Shown here in pieces: positions 31,683 to 40,477 of a DNA stretch of 48,153 nucleotides. Under the pieces are notes generated by a model. It did not search any database and was not told the DNA's origin. It saw only the letters and a list, made by a program, of their open reading frames with translations. The stretch's first letter is position 1. Each line of letters starts with the position of its first letter. The position numbers and the translations under genes are program-made. The DNA is from CAZSBB01 sp964605235 (GTDB taxonomy: Bacteria > Planctomycetota > Phycisphaerae > Phycisphaerales > Phycisphaeraceae): positions 1 to 48,153 of the forward strand of contig CAZSBB010000047.1 in the NCBI GenBank assembly GCA_964605235.1, given 5' to 3'.

Positions 31683-33221
31683 ATGCTTATCCATGCCGGC
31701 TTCAACAAGGCGGAAATCGGCGACCAGGACGTCATCGTCCACGACGGTTGCATTCACCTGTTCCATCTGTCGCTGCCTTCGCATGACCGCGTGGCGCATC
31801 TCACCTCCACCGACGGCATCAACTGGACCGCCCAGCCCCCCGCCCTGCTCACCGGCAACCCCGGCGACTTCGACGACGACCACATCTGGACCATGGGCGT
31901 TTGTCGGCATCAGGGCAAGTTCTTCATGCTGTACACCGGCTTGTGCGCTGCCGAGCGCGGCAAGGTGCAGCGCGTCGGCGTCGCGGTCTCCGACGACCTC
32001 TTCCACTGGACCAAGCATCCGGGCAATCCGGTCGCCTGTGCCGACCCCCGCTGGTACGAGGCGACTGCCGACGCCACCTGCCGCGTGGACTGGCGCGATC
32101 CCAAACCCTTCGTGGAAGACGGCGTCCTCCATGCGGTCATCTCCGCCCGCAGCAATCAGGGCCCCGCCAATCGCCGCGGCTGTGCCGGCTACTTCACCTC
32201 CACCAACGGGCTGGACTGGGAAGTCAAACCCCCGCTGCATGTGCTGGGCACCTGCTACGACTTTGAAACCCCCGCCCTGGGCAAAATCAACGGACGCTAC
32301 TACCTCACCGGCATCCATGGCCAGAACCGCGACCATCAGCAGCCCGATGTCTACCGCGTCGCGGAGCAATTGACCGGCCCCTACCGCCGCCTGCCGCAGG
32401 ATCAACTGCTGCCAGCAGGCAACTTCGTCTTCAAGCCCTGCGTCTGGGAAAACCAGACGCTCTACTTCCACAACCTGCGCGGCATTGCCGACTGGCCGAC
32501 CGGCCAGGGCCAGGCGATCACCAGCGTCGCCCCGCCCAAACTCGCCCAAACCACTCCCGACGGCGAACTGATCCTCCGCTCCTTCCCCGGCTGGGCGAAG
32601 CTGTCAAAACAAAGGGGTCAGTCAGAAAAAAGGGGTCAGGATTCATTTTCCGCGGCCGGGCAGGGCTGGACTGCTCCGCAACTGGTTGAACAGGGCAGCA
32701 TCACCCACGGCCAGTGGCGCGCGGACCATGGCCAAATCCGCGGCGAAATCACCCCCGGCCTGGGCGCGCTGCTCCTGCCGGGCGAACACGAATGCTTCAC
32801 GCTCGATTGCGAACTGGAGCGTCAGAACGCCTGCGCCCTGGGCCTGGTGTTTCGCGCCGACGATCACGCCGACTGCGGCACGTTCGTCAATCTCCTGCCT
32901 CACCAGCAGCGCATCGAGCTTTACACGCTGCAGGACTACCGCAAGACCCCCCACGCCGGCGTCACCTACCGCTGGCGCGGCCGGCGCATCGTGCAGGACT
33001 TCCCGCTCCCGGAAACCTGCCCCCCACATCTGCACCTGCGCCTGATCGCCTTCGGCCCCTACGTCGAAGTCAGCGTCAACGGCCGGGTCCTGCTCAGCGC
33101 CATCACCCTGCTCAACCCCGCCGGCCGCGTGGGCGTCTTCGCCGAGGACGGCTCCCTGACCATCCAACAACTCAAACTCACGCCCCTGCCCCGCCCCGCG
33201 GTGATGGATACGTGCTGTTGA
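31683..33221 (+). CDS. GH32/GH43-like five-bladed propeller glycosidase
   Basis: This 512-residue protein has an N-terminal beta-propeller with HLFHLSLPSHDRVAHLTSTD, FDDDHIWTMGV, WRDPKPFVEDG and YDFETPALGKINGRYY. The RDP and E-x-P motifs at about residues 138 and 196 are those of clan GH-J/F propellers (fructan, arabinan and related glycans). After residue about 305 an odd stretch KLSKQRGQSEKRGQDSFSAA is encoded by a REP-like insertion. A C-terminal beta-sandwich follows (LLLPGEHECFTLDCELERQ, then VEVSVNGRVLLSA), as in GH32 enzymes. No signal peptide is seen, so it probably acts on imported sugars released upstream of the PL22-like step. Confidence 0.78.
   Translation: MLIHAGFNKAEIGDQDVIVHDGCIHLFHLSLPSHDRVAHLTSTDGINWTAQPPALLTGNPGDFDDDHIWTMGVCRHQGKFFMLYTGLCAAERGKVQRVGVAVSDDLFHWTKHPGNPVACADPRWYEATADATCRVDWRDPKPFVEDGVLHAVISARSNQGPANRRGCAGYFTSTNGLDWEVKPPLHVLGTCYDFETPALGKINGRYYLTGIHGQNRDHQQPDVYRVAEQLTGPYRRLPQDQLLPAGNFVFKPCVWENQTLYFHNLRGIADWPTGQGQAITSVAPPKLAQTTPDGELILRSFPGWAKLSKQRGQSEKRGQDSFSAAGQGWTAPQLVEQGSITHGQWRADHGQIRGEITPGLGALLLPGEHECFTLDCELERQNACALGLVFRADDHADCGTFVNLLPHQQRIELYTLQDYRKTPHAGVTYRWRGRRIVQDFPLPETCPPHLHLRLIAFGPYVEVSVNGRVLLSAITLLNPAGRVGVFAEDGSLTIQQLKLTPLPRPAVMDTCC
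32604..32658 (+). repeat. REP-like insertion inside the GH32/GH43-like gene
   Basis: Two AAAGGGGTCAG units (32611 and 32630) and the tail GGATTCATTTTC lie at the join between the propeller and the C-terminal domain. AAAAGGGGTCAGG...ATTCATTTT is a pattern I associate with sequences scattered near Y1 (RAYT) transposases. The insertion is in frame and adds about 18 residues. Confidence 0.6.
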
Positions 33222-33264
33222 GCGCGGCAGCAGAACTCGGCGCCACCACGCAGCCAACGGCATA

Positions 33265-33460
33265 ACGAGCCCGAAGCGTGAGCGAGGGGTTGGGCGCGGG
33301 GTGGTCGGAGCGGCGCGGTTGAATGCGTTGGCGCAAGGTGGCTGATGACGCTTTCCGTCGCTTACGCTTCCGGCTTGTTGGATTGGGATGCCCTCCGCAA
33401 CGAGCCGGAATCTCCCACCCCCGGAATCTCCCCCCGGATTCCCCCCGAAACCCCCTCGGT
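33265..33460. repeat. AACGAGCC-type inverted-repeat element and C-rich spacer
   Basis: The element runs from AACGAGCCCGAAGCGTGAGC (about 33265) to CGCTTACGCTTCCGGCTTGT (about 33379). It is the same unit as in the array at 35135-35502, in reverse orientation. After it, 33410-33455 repeats CCCCCGGAAT-like words. No gene is present. Confidence 0.7.
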
Positions 33461-33461
33461 T

Positions 33462-33962
33462 TCACGCTTCCCCACCCGCGATGCGTTCGATCATCAGCGC
33501 CGTCACCATGGACGCGAACACCGCCCCGGCAAACACGTACAACCCCACCTGCGGCCGGGCGTCCATCAACGCTGCCGCCTTGGTCAGCACCACCAGGATC
33601 GCCACCACAAACACATCCAGCATCGACCACTTGCCCAGGTACGACAGCCAGCGCAGATAAGTCTGCCGCCGCTGATCATCCAACGGCCAAACCCACACCC
33701 ACCCCAGCATCACCAGCTTGACAATCGGAAACAGCACCGAAAACAGAAAGATGACCACCGCCAGGAAATACTCGCCCTCGGTCCACATCGACCCGATCGA
33801 CTGCAGCAACGAATACTCGCTGGCGAAAAACACCAGCTTCTTGATCTCCATGAACGGCAGCAGATAGCCGGCCGCCAAAAGCAACGCGCAAACACCAAGC
33901 AATGCCGGCACGTCAATGCGGCGACGATGCCGAGCCCAGAGCGAGGTGGGCGTGGACGCCAT
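33462..33962 (-). CDS. PqiA-domain membrane protein
   Basis: This protein of about 166 residues has four transmembrane helices: LLGVCALLLAAGYLLPFMEI, YFLAVVIFLFSVLFPIVKLVML, MLDVFVVAILVVLTKAAAL and LYVFAGAVFASMVTALMI. The segment YLGKWSMLDVFVVAILVVL is the hallmark of paraquat-inducible protein A domains. Full PqiA has two such units and cytoplasmic CxxC pairs; here a single unit without them is present. PqiA proteins are linked to envelope lipid transport systems, but no PqiB/MCE gene is adjacent. ATG 33962 is chosen as the first Met before the conserved region. Confidence 0.85.
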   Translation of the reverse strand: MASTPTSLWARHRRRIDVPALLGVCALLLAAGYLLPFMEIKKLVFFASEYSLLQSIGSMWTEGEYFLAVVIFLFSVLFPIVKLVMLGWVWVWPLDDQRRQTYLRWLSYLGKWSMLDVFVVAILVVLTKAAALMDARPQVGLYVFAGAVFASMVTALMIERIAGGEA

Positions 33963-34049
33963 ACGGGAATGATAGGCGAAGGGCAAGGGCGGGCTCAGGG
34001 CAAGGTGGCAAGTATGACGCACCTGACGGCGGCGCATAAGCCATCATGA

Positions 34050-34305
34050 ATATTCATCCTGAGACCTTGGGCTTGCCCACCTTTGGCTTGCCTTATCCGC
34101 AGATGACGCAGATGACGCAGATTAAAAAGCAAGCATCATCCATGTCTGATCTGCGCCAATCTGCGTCATCTGCGGATCAATTCGTTTTTCTTCCGCCGAT
34201 ACTGGGCGCAGATGGCGCGCCAGGCGAGCTACTAATTCATCCTGACACCTTTGCAGTCCCCGTCCTGACACCTTTGCAGTCCCATCCTGACACCTTGGGC
34301 TTGCC
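34050..34305. repeat. repeat-rich spacer: CGCAGATGACGCAGAT palindrome and CCTGACACC repeats
   Basis: A palindromic element has arms at about 34094-34122 (TCCGCAGATGACGCAGATGA) and 34148-34178 (ending CTGCGTCATCTGCGGAT). It is flanked by a direct repeat CATCCTGA(G/C)ACCTTGGGCT at 34055 and 34283, and by two copies of CCTGACACCTTTGCAGTCCC (34241-34260, 34264-34283). No gene is seen. Confidence 0.75.
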
Positions 34306-34307
34306 GC

Positions 34308-34547
34308 TCACTTTCGACTCAACAGTTCGCGGACACCATGAATCAGCCAGCCCAGCAGCAAACAACCACCCGAGGCCAGCAGAATCCAACCCAGCCAAAG
34401 TGAGCCGTTGGGTTCGTTAGCAGTTGATTTCAGGGGCATGGACAGCCCCCCACCGAACAGCGTCAGCCCCAAACCCCAAACAGGGTCACGCCAGAATGGA
34501 CGGTTTTGGAAGGTGGGGATGCGCATGACAATTGTCGCCCGCCGCAT
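34308..34547 (-). CDS. small hypothetical membrane protein
   Basis: This protein of about 79 residues has two hydrophobic segments, DPVWGLGLTLFGGGLSM and LWLGWILLASGGCLLLGWLI. The preceding gene's TGA overlaps its ATG (TGATG), so translation is probably coupled. No family is recognised. It probably partners the membrane protein encoded just upstream. Confidence 0.55.
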   Translation of the reverse strand: MRRATIVMRIPTFQNRPFWRDPVWGLGLTLFGGGLSMPLKSTANEPNGSLWLGWILLASGGCLLLGWLIHGVRELLSRK

Positions 34548-34990
34548 CAAGCAACATGATTCTCCTGAGAGGTCGGCACTGGCGGGAGCAAGGTACTGCC
34601 ACGGTGGATCATGATCGTGGCCAGCAATCGAGCCACTTCAAGCAACATCGCCAGGATGATGAACATCGAATAGCCCGCGGCCAACCCCGGTAATGTCGCC
34701 AGTTTGCTGATGAAGCCGAAAGTCAGCAGGACGAAAACCAGGCGGAAGGGAAACTGCACATAGCTGAGCACCATCGCCCACCGTCGGCCCAGCCACAAGC
34801 CCACCGATGAAAATGCGAATGAAGCCAGAAGCACCGGGCGGCATATTTCCAGCAGGGCCGCCCAGAGCGGAAGCATCCCGTCGAACACCCGAGCCGGCCA
34901 GGCCAACTGGTGAAAAAAACGCACCAGCAGCAGGGCATCGAGAAATCCGAATGCCAGAAGCAACATACGGGTATGCGACTTGAGGATCAT
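34547..34990 (-). CDS. hypothetical four-helix membrane protein
   Basis: This protein of about 147 residues starts MILKSHTRMLLLAFGFLDAL, with four hydrophobic segments, the last being AGYSMFIILAMLLEVARLLATIM. The true start is uncertain because no good ribosome site is visible, and the frame stays open back to 35125. No family is recognised. Its stop overlaps the start of the small membrane protein that follows. Confidence 0.5.
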   Translation of the reverse strand: MILKSHTRMLLLAFGFLDALLLVRFFHQLAWPARVFDGMLPLWAALLEICRPVLLASFAFSSVGLWLGRRWAMVLSYVQFPFRLVFVLLTFGFISKLATLPGLAAGYSMFIILAMLLEVARLLATIMIHRGSTLLPPVPTSQENHVA

Positions 34991-35134
34991 GGCACAGCCA
35001 AGCAAGCTGGTGGTCAATCCCCCGGCAGCACATCCGCCGGAATGGTTGCCAGTATCGGCCTGCGGGGCGAGAGCGTCAATCAGGATTTGCTCGTGTCCGG
35101 CGTAAGGTAGTGTGGCACAAGTCAACCCGCGTTG

Positions 35135-35502
35135 AACGAGCCGGAAGTGTCAGCGACGGAAAGCGTCGCCAGCCACCCCGCGTCAACCCATGCAACCGCG
35201 TCATCTTGACCACACCGCGCCCAACCCCTCGCTCACGCTTCGGGCTCGTGATGCCCTCCGCAACGAGCCGGAAGTGTCAGCGACGGAAAGCGTCGCCAGC
35301 CACCCCGCGTCAACCCATGCAACCGCGTCATCTTGACCACACCGCGCCAACCCCTCGCTCACGCTTCGGGCTCGTGATGCCCTCCGCAACGAGCCGGAAA
35401 CGCCAGCGCGGGCAGCGTCGCCAGCCACCTCGTGCCGACGCATGCAACCGCGCCATCTGACCACCCCGCGCCCAACCCCTCGCGCACGCTTCGGGCTCGT
35501 TG
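35135..35502. repeat. three tandem copies of an AACGAGCC inverted-repeat unit (period about 126 bp)
   Basis: Units begin at 35135, 35262 and 35388. Copies 1 and 2 are nearly identical; copy 3 has diverged. Each unit begins AACGAGCCGGAAGTGTCAGC and ends CGCTCACGCTTCGGGCTCGT, so its ends are inverted, MITE-like. The remainder of 34991-35745 contains no recognised gene. Confidence 0.85.
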
Positions 35503-35557
35503 GCGGATGGGTTGACAGGCGTGGAGGGTTGTCCGGCAGTGGGTGGTTGATGCGAAG

Positions 35558-35627
35558 AATCCCCCGGCAGAGCCGGGGGCTAATGGGGTGCGTATCCGTT
35601 AGCCCCGGGCTCTGCCCGGGGATTTTT
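35558..35627. repeat. TTAGCCCCGGGCTCTGCCCGGGG-family double hairpin, copy 1
   Basis: Two hairpins (35561-35579 and 35603-35621) in opposite orientation are joined by GGCTAATGGGG...CCGTTAGCC. Related copies lie at 45131-45170 and 47994-48055. It is a dispersed intergenic palindrome. Confidence 0.8.
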
Positions 35628-35644
35628 CGGGCCAGGTTGAGCCA

Positions 35645-35672
35645 ATAAAAAACCCGCTCGGGGGAGCGGGTT
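35645..35672 (-). terminator. intrinsic terminator of rpsL-rpsG
   Basis: The minus strand reads AACCCGCTC, loop CCCC, GAGCGGGTT, then TTTTATT. This is a strong GC stem with a U-tract, 74 bp after the rpsG stop. It ends the operon before any fusA could be included. Confidence 0.85.
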
Positions 35673-35745
35673 GGGGGTTGCTTGCCTGGGTCGCCGACCG
35701 TGGGGTTGCGCTGGGCAACTTCCGGGGGCCGGGGGCCGGGGGGGG

Positions 35746-36222
35746 TTACCACGCGAAGTGGCTGAAGGCTTTGTTGGCGTCGGCCATGCGGTGGGTTTGT
35801 TCGCGGGTGTTGCAGGCTTTGCCTTCGCCCTTGGAGGCGTCCATCAGTTCCTTGGCGAGGCGGACGTACATGGGCTTGCCTTTTTCGCTGCGGGCGGCCG
35901 CGAGGATCCAGCGGAAGGCGAGGCTTTGCTTGCGCTTGGACTTGACGCTCATGGGCACCTGGTAGTTGGCGCCACCGACGCGGCGGGAGCGGACTTCCAC
36001 TTCCGGGCGGACGTTTTCGAGGGCTTTCTCGAAGACTTCAATCGCGCTGGGCGCGCCCTTGGTGCGCTTTTCGATTTCATCGAAGGCGTCATAGACCACG
36101 CGCTGGGCGACGGACTTCTTGCCGTCGTACATCAGGCAGTTGATGAAGCGCGACAGCGTTTTGCTGCCGTAGCGGGGGTCGGGCTGGAGCTGCGATTCGG
36201 AATGGGTGCGGCTGGACGCCAT
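35746..36222 (-). CDS. rpsG: 30S ribosomal protein S7
   Basis: This 158-residue protein nucleates assembly of the small-subunit head and contacts the E site. Conserved segments are DPRYGSKTLSRFINCLMYDG, AFDEIEKRTKGAPSAIEVFEKALENVRP, RRVGGANYQVP, and RWILAAARSEKGKPM. Length is normal. ATG 36222 is preferred over TTG 36228. It lies 100 bp after rpsL on the same strand, as in the str operon, but a terminator follows at once and fusA/tuf are not in this window. Confidence 0.97.
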   Translation of the reverse strand: MASSRTHSESQLQPDPRYGSKTLSRFINCLMYDGKKSVAQRVVYDAFDEIEKRTKGAPSAIEVFEKALENVRPEVEVRSRRVGGANYQVPMSVKSKRKQSLAFRWILAAARSEKGKPMYVRLAKELMDASKGEGKACNTREQTHRMADANKAFSHFAW

Positions 36223-36322
36223 GTGCAAGAGCCTCGAAAGTTGCTTAATGGTTTGCGGGAGTCGGGACGTTGCGTTTCACATTGCCGACGGGGTTCACTG
36301 AACGCCCATCGGAGGTAGTTGA

Positions 36323-36694
<372 letters not shown>

Positions 36695-36754
36695 AATGCT
36701 GATCGCCTCGAAAACAGGTCCGTGGTTGTCGCCGCGCTGGTGCGGAAGCCCCGT

Positions 36755-36784
36755 ATTGTAGAGGAAACCGGGTGGGGCTTGCAA
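36755..36784 (-). promoter_or_regulatory. promoter of rpsL-rpsG
   Basis: On the minus strand TTGCAA (36784-36779), 18 bp, TACAAT (36760-36755). The leader to the rpsL start is about 55 bases. Confidence 0.65.
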
Positions 36785-37213
36785 CCGGGGGTGCGCTGGG
36801 GAGAAATCGTGGGCGGCGCGGGAGGGTCAATGGTAGTCGAAACGCGGGTTGGATGCGGAGGCGCAAGCGTGGTTGGGGGTGGTGGACGTGTGCGGAAGTG
36901 ACATGGCGTTCAGTGGAAGGTGACATGCGGGCGTTTGATGGTAAGTCATTGCGTGGATAGTGGTAAGCGGCGTTTACAACGTGTCGCTCGATGTCACCCC
37001 CGGAAGCAGGTGGCACTGGCAAGCATCTGGTATTTCAGTGGTTGCGCGATTCTCCCACGCGATATAGGTGACATGACATCGGGATGATGGCGCCAGCGCA
37101 GGGGCTGTCCCCGCCCCACCGCCGTCGCGCCGCCGTGACGCCGCCCGTGCGGGCGTGGTTTGTCACCGCGACCTTTGCCCGTAGAATGCCGTTGGCTTAA
37201 CCAGAGTCTCACC
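36785..37213. other. gene-free spacer, possible mobile-element debris
   Basis: No convincing gene. Plus-strand bases 36924-36957 encode MRAFDGKSLRG, then a stop, reminiscent of the AIDGKTLRGS block of ISAs1-type transposases, but nothing around it supports an intact element. Near 36902-36929 the words gaagtgacatg and gaaggtgacatg repeat. Confidence 0.35.
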
Positions 37214-37585
37214 ATGGCGCAACCGCAACTGACACCCCAACAATGCGGCCTGACGGTCGAGCGGCACGGCGGCATCACGCTGGTGCGCTTCGAGCACGAC
37301 ACCTTTGACCGCATCGAGGTCGAGCACATCCGTGACGCCCTGCGGCAACTGGTCAAGGCCTCCAGCGCGCCACGCTTCGTGCTGGACTTCATGCATGTCA
37401 AGTTCATGTCTTCGATGATTCTGGGCGTGGTGATGGGGCTGCATCTGGAGTTGTGCCGACGGAACGGGCAACTGTGCCTGTGCGGGCTCACCCCGCCGAT
37501 CCGCGAGGTGTTTCTGCTGATGCGGCTGGACAAGATTCTGACCATTCATCCCACGGCCGCCGAGGCGCTGGCGGCTTTGAATTGA
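37214..37585 (+). CDS. STAS-domain anti-sigma factor antagonist-like protein
   Basis: This 123-residue single STAS domain reads GITLVRFEHDTFDRIEVEHI, FVLDFMHVKFMSSMILGVVMG, LCLCGLTPPIREVFLLMRLDKIL. The Ser pair in KFMSSMILG matches the phosphorylated Ser of SpoIIAA/RsbV (DLSxVxFMDSSGLG). Such proteins bind and are phosphorylated by anti-sigma kinases. No kinase or sigma gene is adjacent, so the partner is elsewhere. ATG 37214 begins the domain. Confidence 0.85.
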   Translation: MAQPQLTPQQCGLTVERHGGITLVRFEHDTFDRIEVEHIRDALRQLVKASSAPRFVLDFMHVKFMSSMILGVVMGLHLELCRRNGQLCLCGLTPPIREVFLLMRLDKILTIHPTAAEALAALN

Positions 37586-37662
37586 GTATGCTGCGGCGCA
37601 TTCCCGCCCCACCACCTGCCGCGCCGACGGCAGCGTGGGTGTAACTGTCAGGAGTTGATTCG

Positions 37663-38175
37663 ATGGCTGGGCAACCCACCTCCCCCACTGCCGGCGCGCC
37701 GCTGGTGGGGATCATCATGGGCAGCAAGTCGGATTGGCCGACGATGCAGCAGGCGGCGGCGATGCTCGAGCGCTTCGGCGTGGCGCATGAGTGCAAGGTG
37801 GTGTCCGCGCACCGCACGCCGCAGTGGATGGCGGAGTATGCCAGCGCCGCGGCGGCGCGAGGTTTGAAAATCATCATTGCCGGCGCGGGCGGCGCAGCGC
37901 ACCTGCCGGGGATGGTGGCGGCCCAGACCACGCTGCCGGTGCTGGGCGTTCCGGTGCAGAGCAAGGCATTGCAGGGGCTCGATTCGCTGCTGTCGATCGT
38001 GCAGATGCCCGGCGGGGTGCCGGTGGGCACGCTGGCGATCGGCGAAGCGGGCGCGAAAAACGCCGGCCTGCTGGCGGTGCGGATGCTGGCGACCAGCGAT
38101 GCGACGCTGGCGGCGAAGATGCAGCAATTTCTGGATGACCAGCGCGACGCGGTGCTGGCGGAGCCGTTGCCATGA
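37663..38175 (+). CDS. purE: N5-carboxyaminoimidazole ribonucleotide mutase PurE
   Basis: This 170-residue class I PurE converts N5-CAIR to CAIR in purine synthesis. VGIIMGSKSDWPTMQ is the substrate-phosphate loop, VVSAHRTPQWM carries the catalytic His region, and IAGAGGAAHLPGMVAAQTTLPVLGVP completes the site. ATG 37663 has GGAG eight bases upstream. Its stop overlaps the purK start (ATGA), so the pair is translationally coupled. Confidence 0.96.
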   Translation: MAGQPTSPTAGAPLVGIIMGSKSDWPTMQQAAAMLERFGVAHECKVVSAHRTPQWMAEYASAAAARGLKIIIAGAGGAAHLPGMVAAQTTLPVLGVPVQSKALQGLDSLLSIVQMPGGVPVGTLAIGEAGAKNAGLLAVRMLATSDATLAAKMQQFLDDQRDAVLAEPLP

Positions 38176-39317
38176 GTCAGCCGTTGGCGCCGGGCGCGAT
38201 GTTGGGAGTGCTCGGCGGCGGGCAGTTGGGGCGCATGTTCGCTCTGGCGGCACGGCGGATGGGCTACCGGGTGGCGGTGCTGGTGCCGGAGGAGGAATCT
38301 CCGACCGGGCAGATCGCCGACCTGGAAATGCATGCCGACTATGACGATCTTGATGCCGTGGCGCACTTCGCCCAGCAGGTGGCGGTGGTGACGTTCGAGT
38401 TTGAAAACGTCAGCAGCGCCGCGACGGAAACCGCCGCCCGCTTCGCCCCCGTGCATCCTGGCGGCCATGTGCTGCACACCACGCAGCATCGGGCGCGCGA
38501 GAAGCAATTCGTCCGCAGCGCCGGCGTGCCGGTGACGCCGTTCGCCATTGTCAATGACGAAGCCGAGCTGACGGCAGCGCTCACGACCATCGGCCTGCCC
38601 GCGGTGCTCAAGACCGCCAGCTGGGGTTACGACGGCAAGGGGCAGGTCATGCTGCGTCGTGCCGAGGACGCCCCCGCCGCGTGGGAGCGCATCGGCAAAC
38701 AACAGGCGGTGCTCGAAGCCTTCATCGACTTCGACCGCGAACTGTCGGTGGTCGGCGTGCGCGGCCAGGACGGCAGCTTCACCGCCATCGGCCCACTGGA
38801 CAATGTCCACGTCAACCACATCCTCGACCTGACCACCTGCCCCACCACGCTGCCCGCCCAAACCGCGCAGCAGGCGGTCGAGATCACCCGCACGCTGATG
38901 GAAAAACTGGAAGTCGTCGGCGTGCTGTGCGTCGAGTTTTTCCATAGTCCAAGCAAAGGACTGATGGTCAACGAGCTGGCGCCGCGCCCGCACAACTCGG
39001 GCCATCTGAGCATCGAAGCCCACGTCACCAGCCAGTTCGAACAGCAGGTCCGTGCGATCTGCGGCCTGCCGCTGGGTGATGCCACCCAACTGCGCCCGGC
39101 GGCGATGGTCAACCTGCTGGGTGATGTCTGGCAGCACGGCGAGCCGAACTGGGCGGGGCTGGCGGCAATGAATGACGTGAAGCTGCATCTATATGGCAAA
39201 CTGCAGGCGCGGGCGGGACGCAAGATGGGCCATCTGACCGTGCTGGGTGAGGACGCGCAACAAGCTGGCGCGCGGGCGCTGGCGGCGCGCGATGTGCTCA
39301 GGCGAGCGCGGGAGTGA
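38172..39317 (+). CDS. purK: N5-carboxyaminoimidazole ribonucleotide synthase PurK
   Basis: This 381-residue ATP-grasp enzyme makes N5-CAIR from AIR, bicarbonate and ATP, feeding PurE. LGVLGGGQLGRMFALAARRMGY is the N-terminal Rossmann segment. VLKTASWGYDGKGQ is the ATP-grasp Lys loop, and VNELAPRPHNSGHLSIEA is the metal-binding block. Length is typical. It forms a coupled operon with purE. Confidence 0.96.
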   Translation: MSQPLAPGAMLGVLGGGQLGRMFALAARRMGYRVAVLVPEEESPTGQIADLEMHADYDDLDAVAHFAQQVAVVTFEFENVSSAATETAARFAPVHPGGHVLHTTQHRAREKQFVRSAGVPVTPFAIVNDEAELTAALTTIGLPAVLKTASWGYDGKGQVMLRRAEDAPAAWERIGKQQAVLEAFIDFDRELSVVGVRGQDGSFTAIGPLDNVHVNHILDLTTCPTTLPAQTAQQAVEITRTLMEKLEVVGVLCVEFFHSPSKGLMVNELAPRPHNSGHLSIEAHVTSQFEQQVRAICGLPLGDATQLRPAAMVNLLGDVWQHGEPNWAGLAAMNDVKLHLYGKLQARAGRKMGHLTVLGEDAQQAGARALAARDVLRRARE

Positions 39318-39329
39318 GGGGCGAAAGGC

Positions 39330-39475
39330 GGTACGTCCGGGCTGGACCGGACACGATTGCTGGATCGAGCGCCCAGTTGTCCGCGCCAGCCCGGACCTAC
39401 CACAGACGTGCAGCCCAACGCGCCCCGGCCTGGGCATGCCTGGACTCACGCTAACCCTGGTCTTGATGACCAGGG
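39330..39475. repeat. GTACGTCCGGGCTGG palindromic element and following hairpin
   Basis: GTACGTCCGGGCTG near 39331 is inverted as CAGCCCGGACCTAC near 39388-39401. Further on CCCTGGTC-TTGAT-GACCAGGG (39455-39475) forms an 8-bp stem just before the transporter gene. It has no U-tract, so it is not clearly a terminator. Confidence 0.6.
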
Positions 39476-39493
39476 ATTACTCGGAACCCGTCG

Positions 39494-40471
39494 ATGGATT
39501 TTTCGTTGATCGTCAACAATCTGATTGCCGCCCCGATCCTGTTTTTCTTTCTGGGCATGCTGGCGACGCTGGTGCGTTCGGACCTGGAGATTCCCCAGCC
39601 GGTGGCGCGGTTTCTGTCGATTTACCTGCTGCTGGCGATCGGTCTGCACGGCGGGGTGGAGCTGGCGCACAGCGGGTTGACCGGGCACGTGCTGGCGACG
39701 CTGGGCACGGCGGTGGCGTCGGCGGCGCTGGTGCCGGTGGCGTGCTTCTTTGTGCTGCGGCTGAAGCTGGACACCGCCAACGCGGCAGCGATCGCGGCGA
39801 CGTTCGGCTCCATCAGCGCGGTCACCTTCATCACCGCCTGCAACTTCCTGACCGACCAGAAAGTGCCCTTCAGCGGGCACATGGTCGCGGCGATGGCGCT
39901 GATGGAAAGCCCCGCGATCATCGTAGGCGTGCTGCTGGCGCGGATGTTCGCCAGCGGGGACGATCCCGAAGCCGGCAAAGCCTTCGACTGGAAACATCTC
40001 CTGCGCGAAGCCCTGCTCAACGGCGCGGTGTTCCTGCTGCTGGGCAGTCTGGTGATCGGCTACTTCACGGCACACAAGGATTGGGAAAGCCTGCGCCCGC
40101 TGGTGGACCAGCCGTTCAAAGGCGTGCTGTGCCTGTTCCTGCTGGACATGGGCCTGGTGGCGGCGCGCCGGCTCAAACCCCTGCGCCAGAGCGGTGCGTT
40201 CCTGATCGGGTTCGCCATCATCAGCCCGTTCTGTCAGGCCCTGCTGGGCATCGGGCTGTCGAAAATGCTCGGGCTGTCCCCGGGCGACGCCCTGCTGATG
40301 GCGATCCTCTGCGGCAGCGCCAGCTACATCGCCGTGCCGGCGGCGGTGCGCCTGGCGATCCCCAAAGCCAATCCCAGTTTCTATGTGCCCCTGGCGCTGG
40401 CGGTGACCTTCCCCTTCAACATTGCCGTGGGCATTCCCCTGTACTTTTCTCTGATCCAGAAAGTCTGGTAA
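39494..40471 (+). CDS. sbtA: SbtA-type sodium-dependent bicarbonate transporter
   Basis: This 325-residue inner-membrane protein has about ten hydrophobic segments in two inverted halves. The first is NLIAAPILFFFLGMLATLVRSDLEIPQPVAR, typical of the SbtA (DUF897) family. AATFGSISAVTFITACNFL and AMALMESPAIIVGVLLA are conserved blocks, repeated in the second half as AILCGSASYIAVPAAVRLAIP. Cyanobacterial SbtA imports HCO3- with Na+. The next gene six bases downstream encodes an SbtB-like regulator, supporting the call. Carbon fixation is not suggested by the window; supply for carboxylases (for example PurK upstream) is one possible use. Confidence 0.9.
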   Translation: MDFSLIVNNLIAAPILFFFLGMLATLVRSDLEIPQPVARFLSIYLLLAIGLHGGVELAHSGLTGHVLATLGTAVASAALVPVACFFVLRLKLDTANAAAIAATFGSISAVTFITACNFLTDQKVPFSGHMVAAMALMESPAIIVGVLLARMFASGDDPEAGKAFDWKHLLREALLNGAVFLLLGSLVIGYFTAHKDWESLRPLVDQPFKGVLCLFLLDMGLVAARRLKPLRQSGAFLIGFAIISPFCQALLGIGLSKMLGLSPGDALLMAILCGSASYIAVPAAVRLAIPKANPSFYVPLALAVTFPFNIAVGIPLYFSLIQKVW

Positions 40472-40477
40472 TCCGCC

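Noticed and set aside
35126..35745. Possible gene in the repeat array upstream of rpsG's terminator
   Set aside because: All open frames here repeat with the 126-bp unit and have no ribosome site or domain.
36924..36960. ISAs1 transposase fragment (AFDGKSLRG)
   Set aside because: Only about ten residues match the remembered motif and no flanking similarity is visible; insufficient to call a pseudogene.
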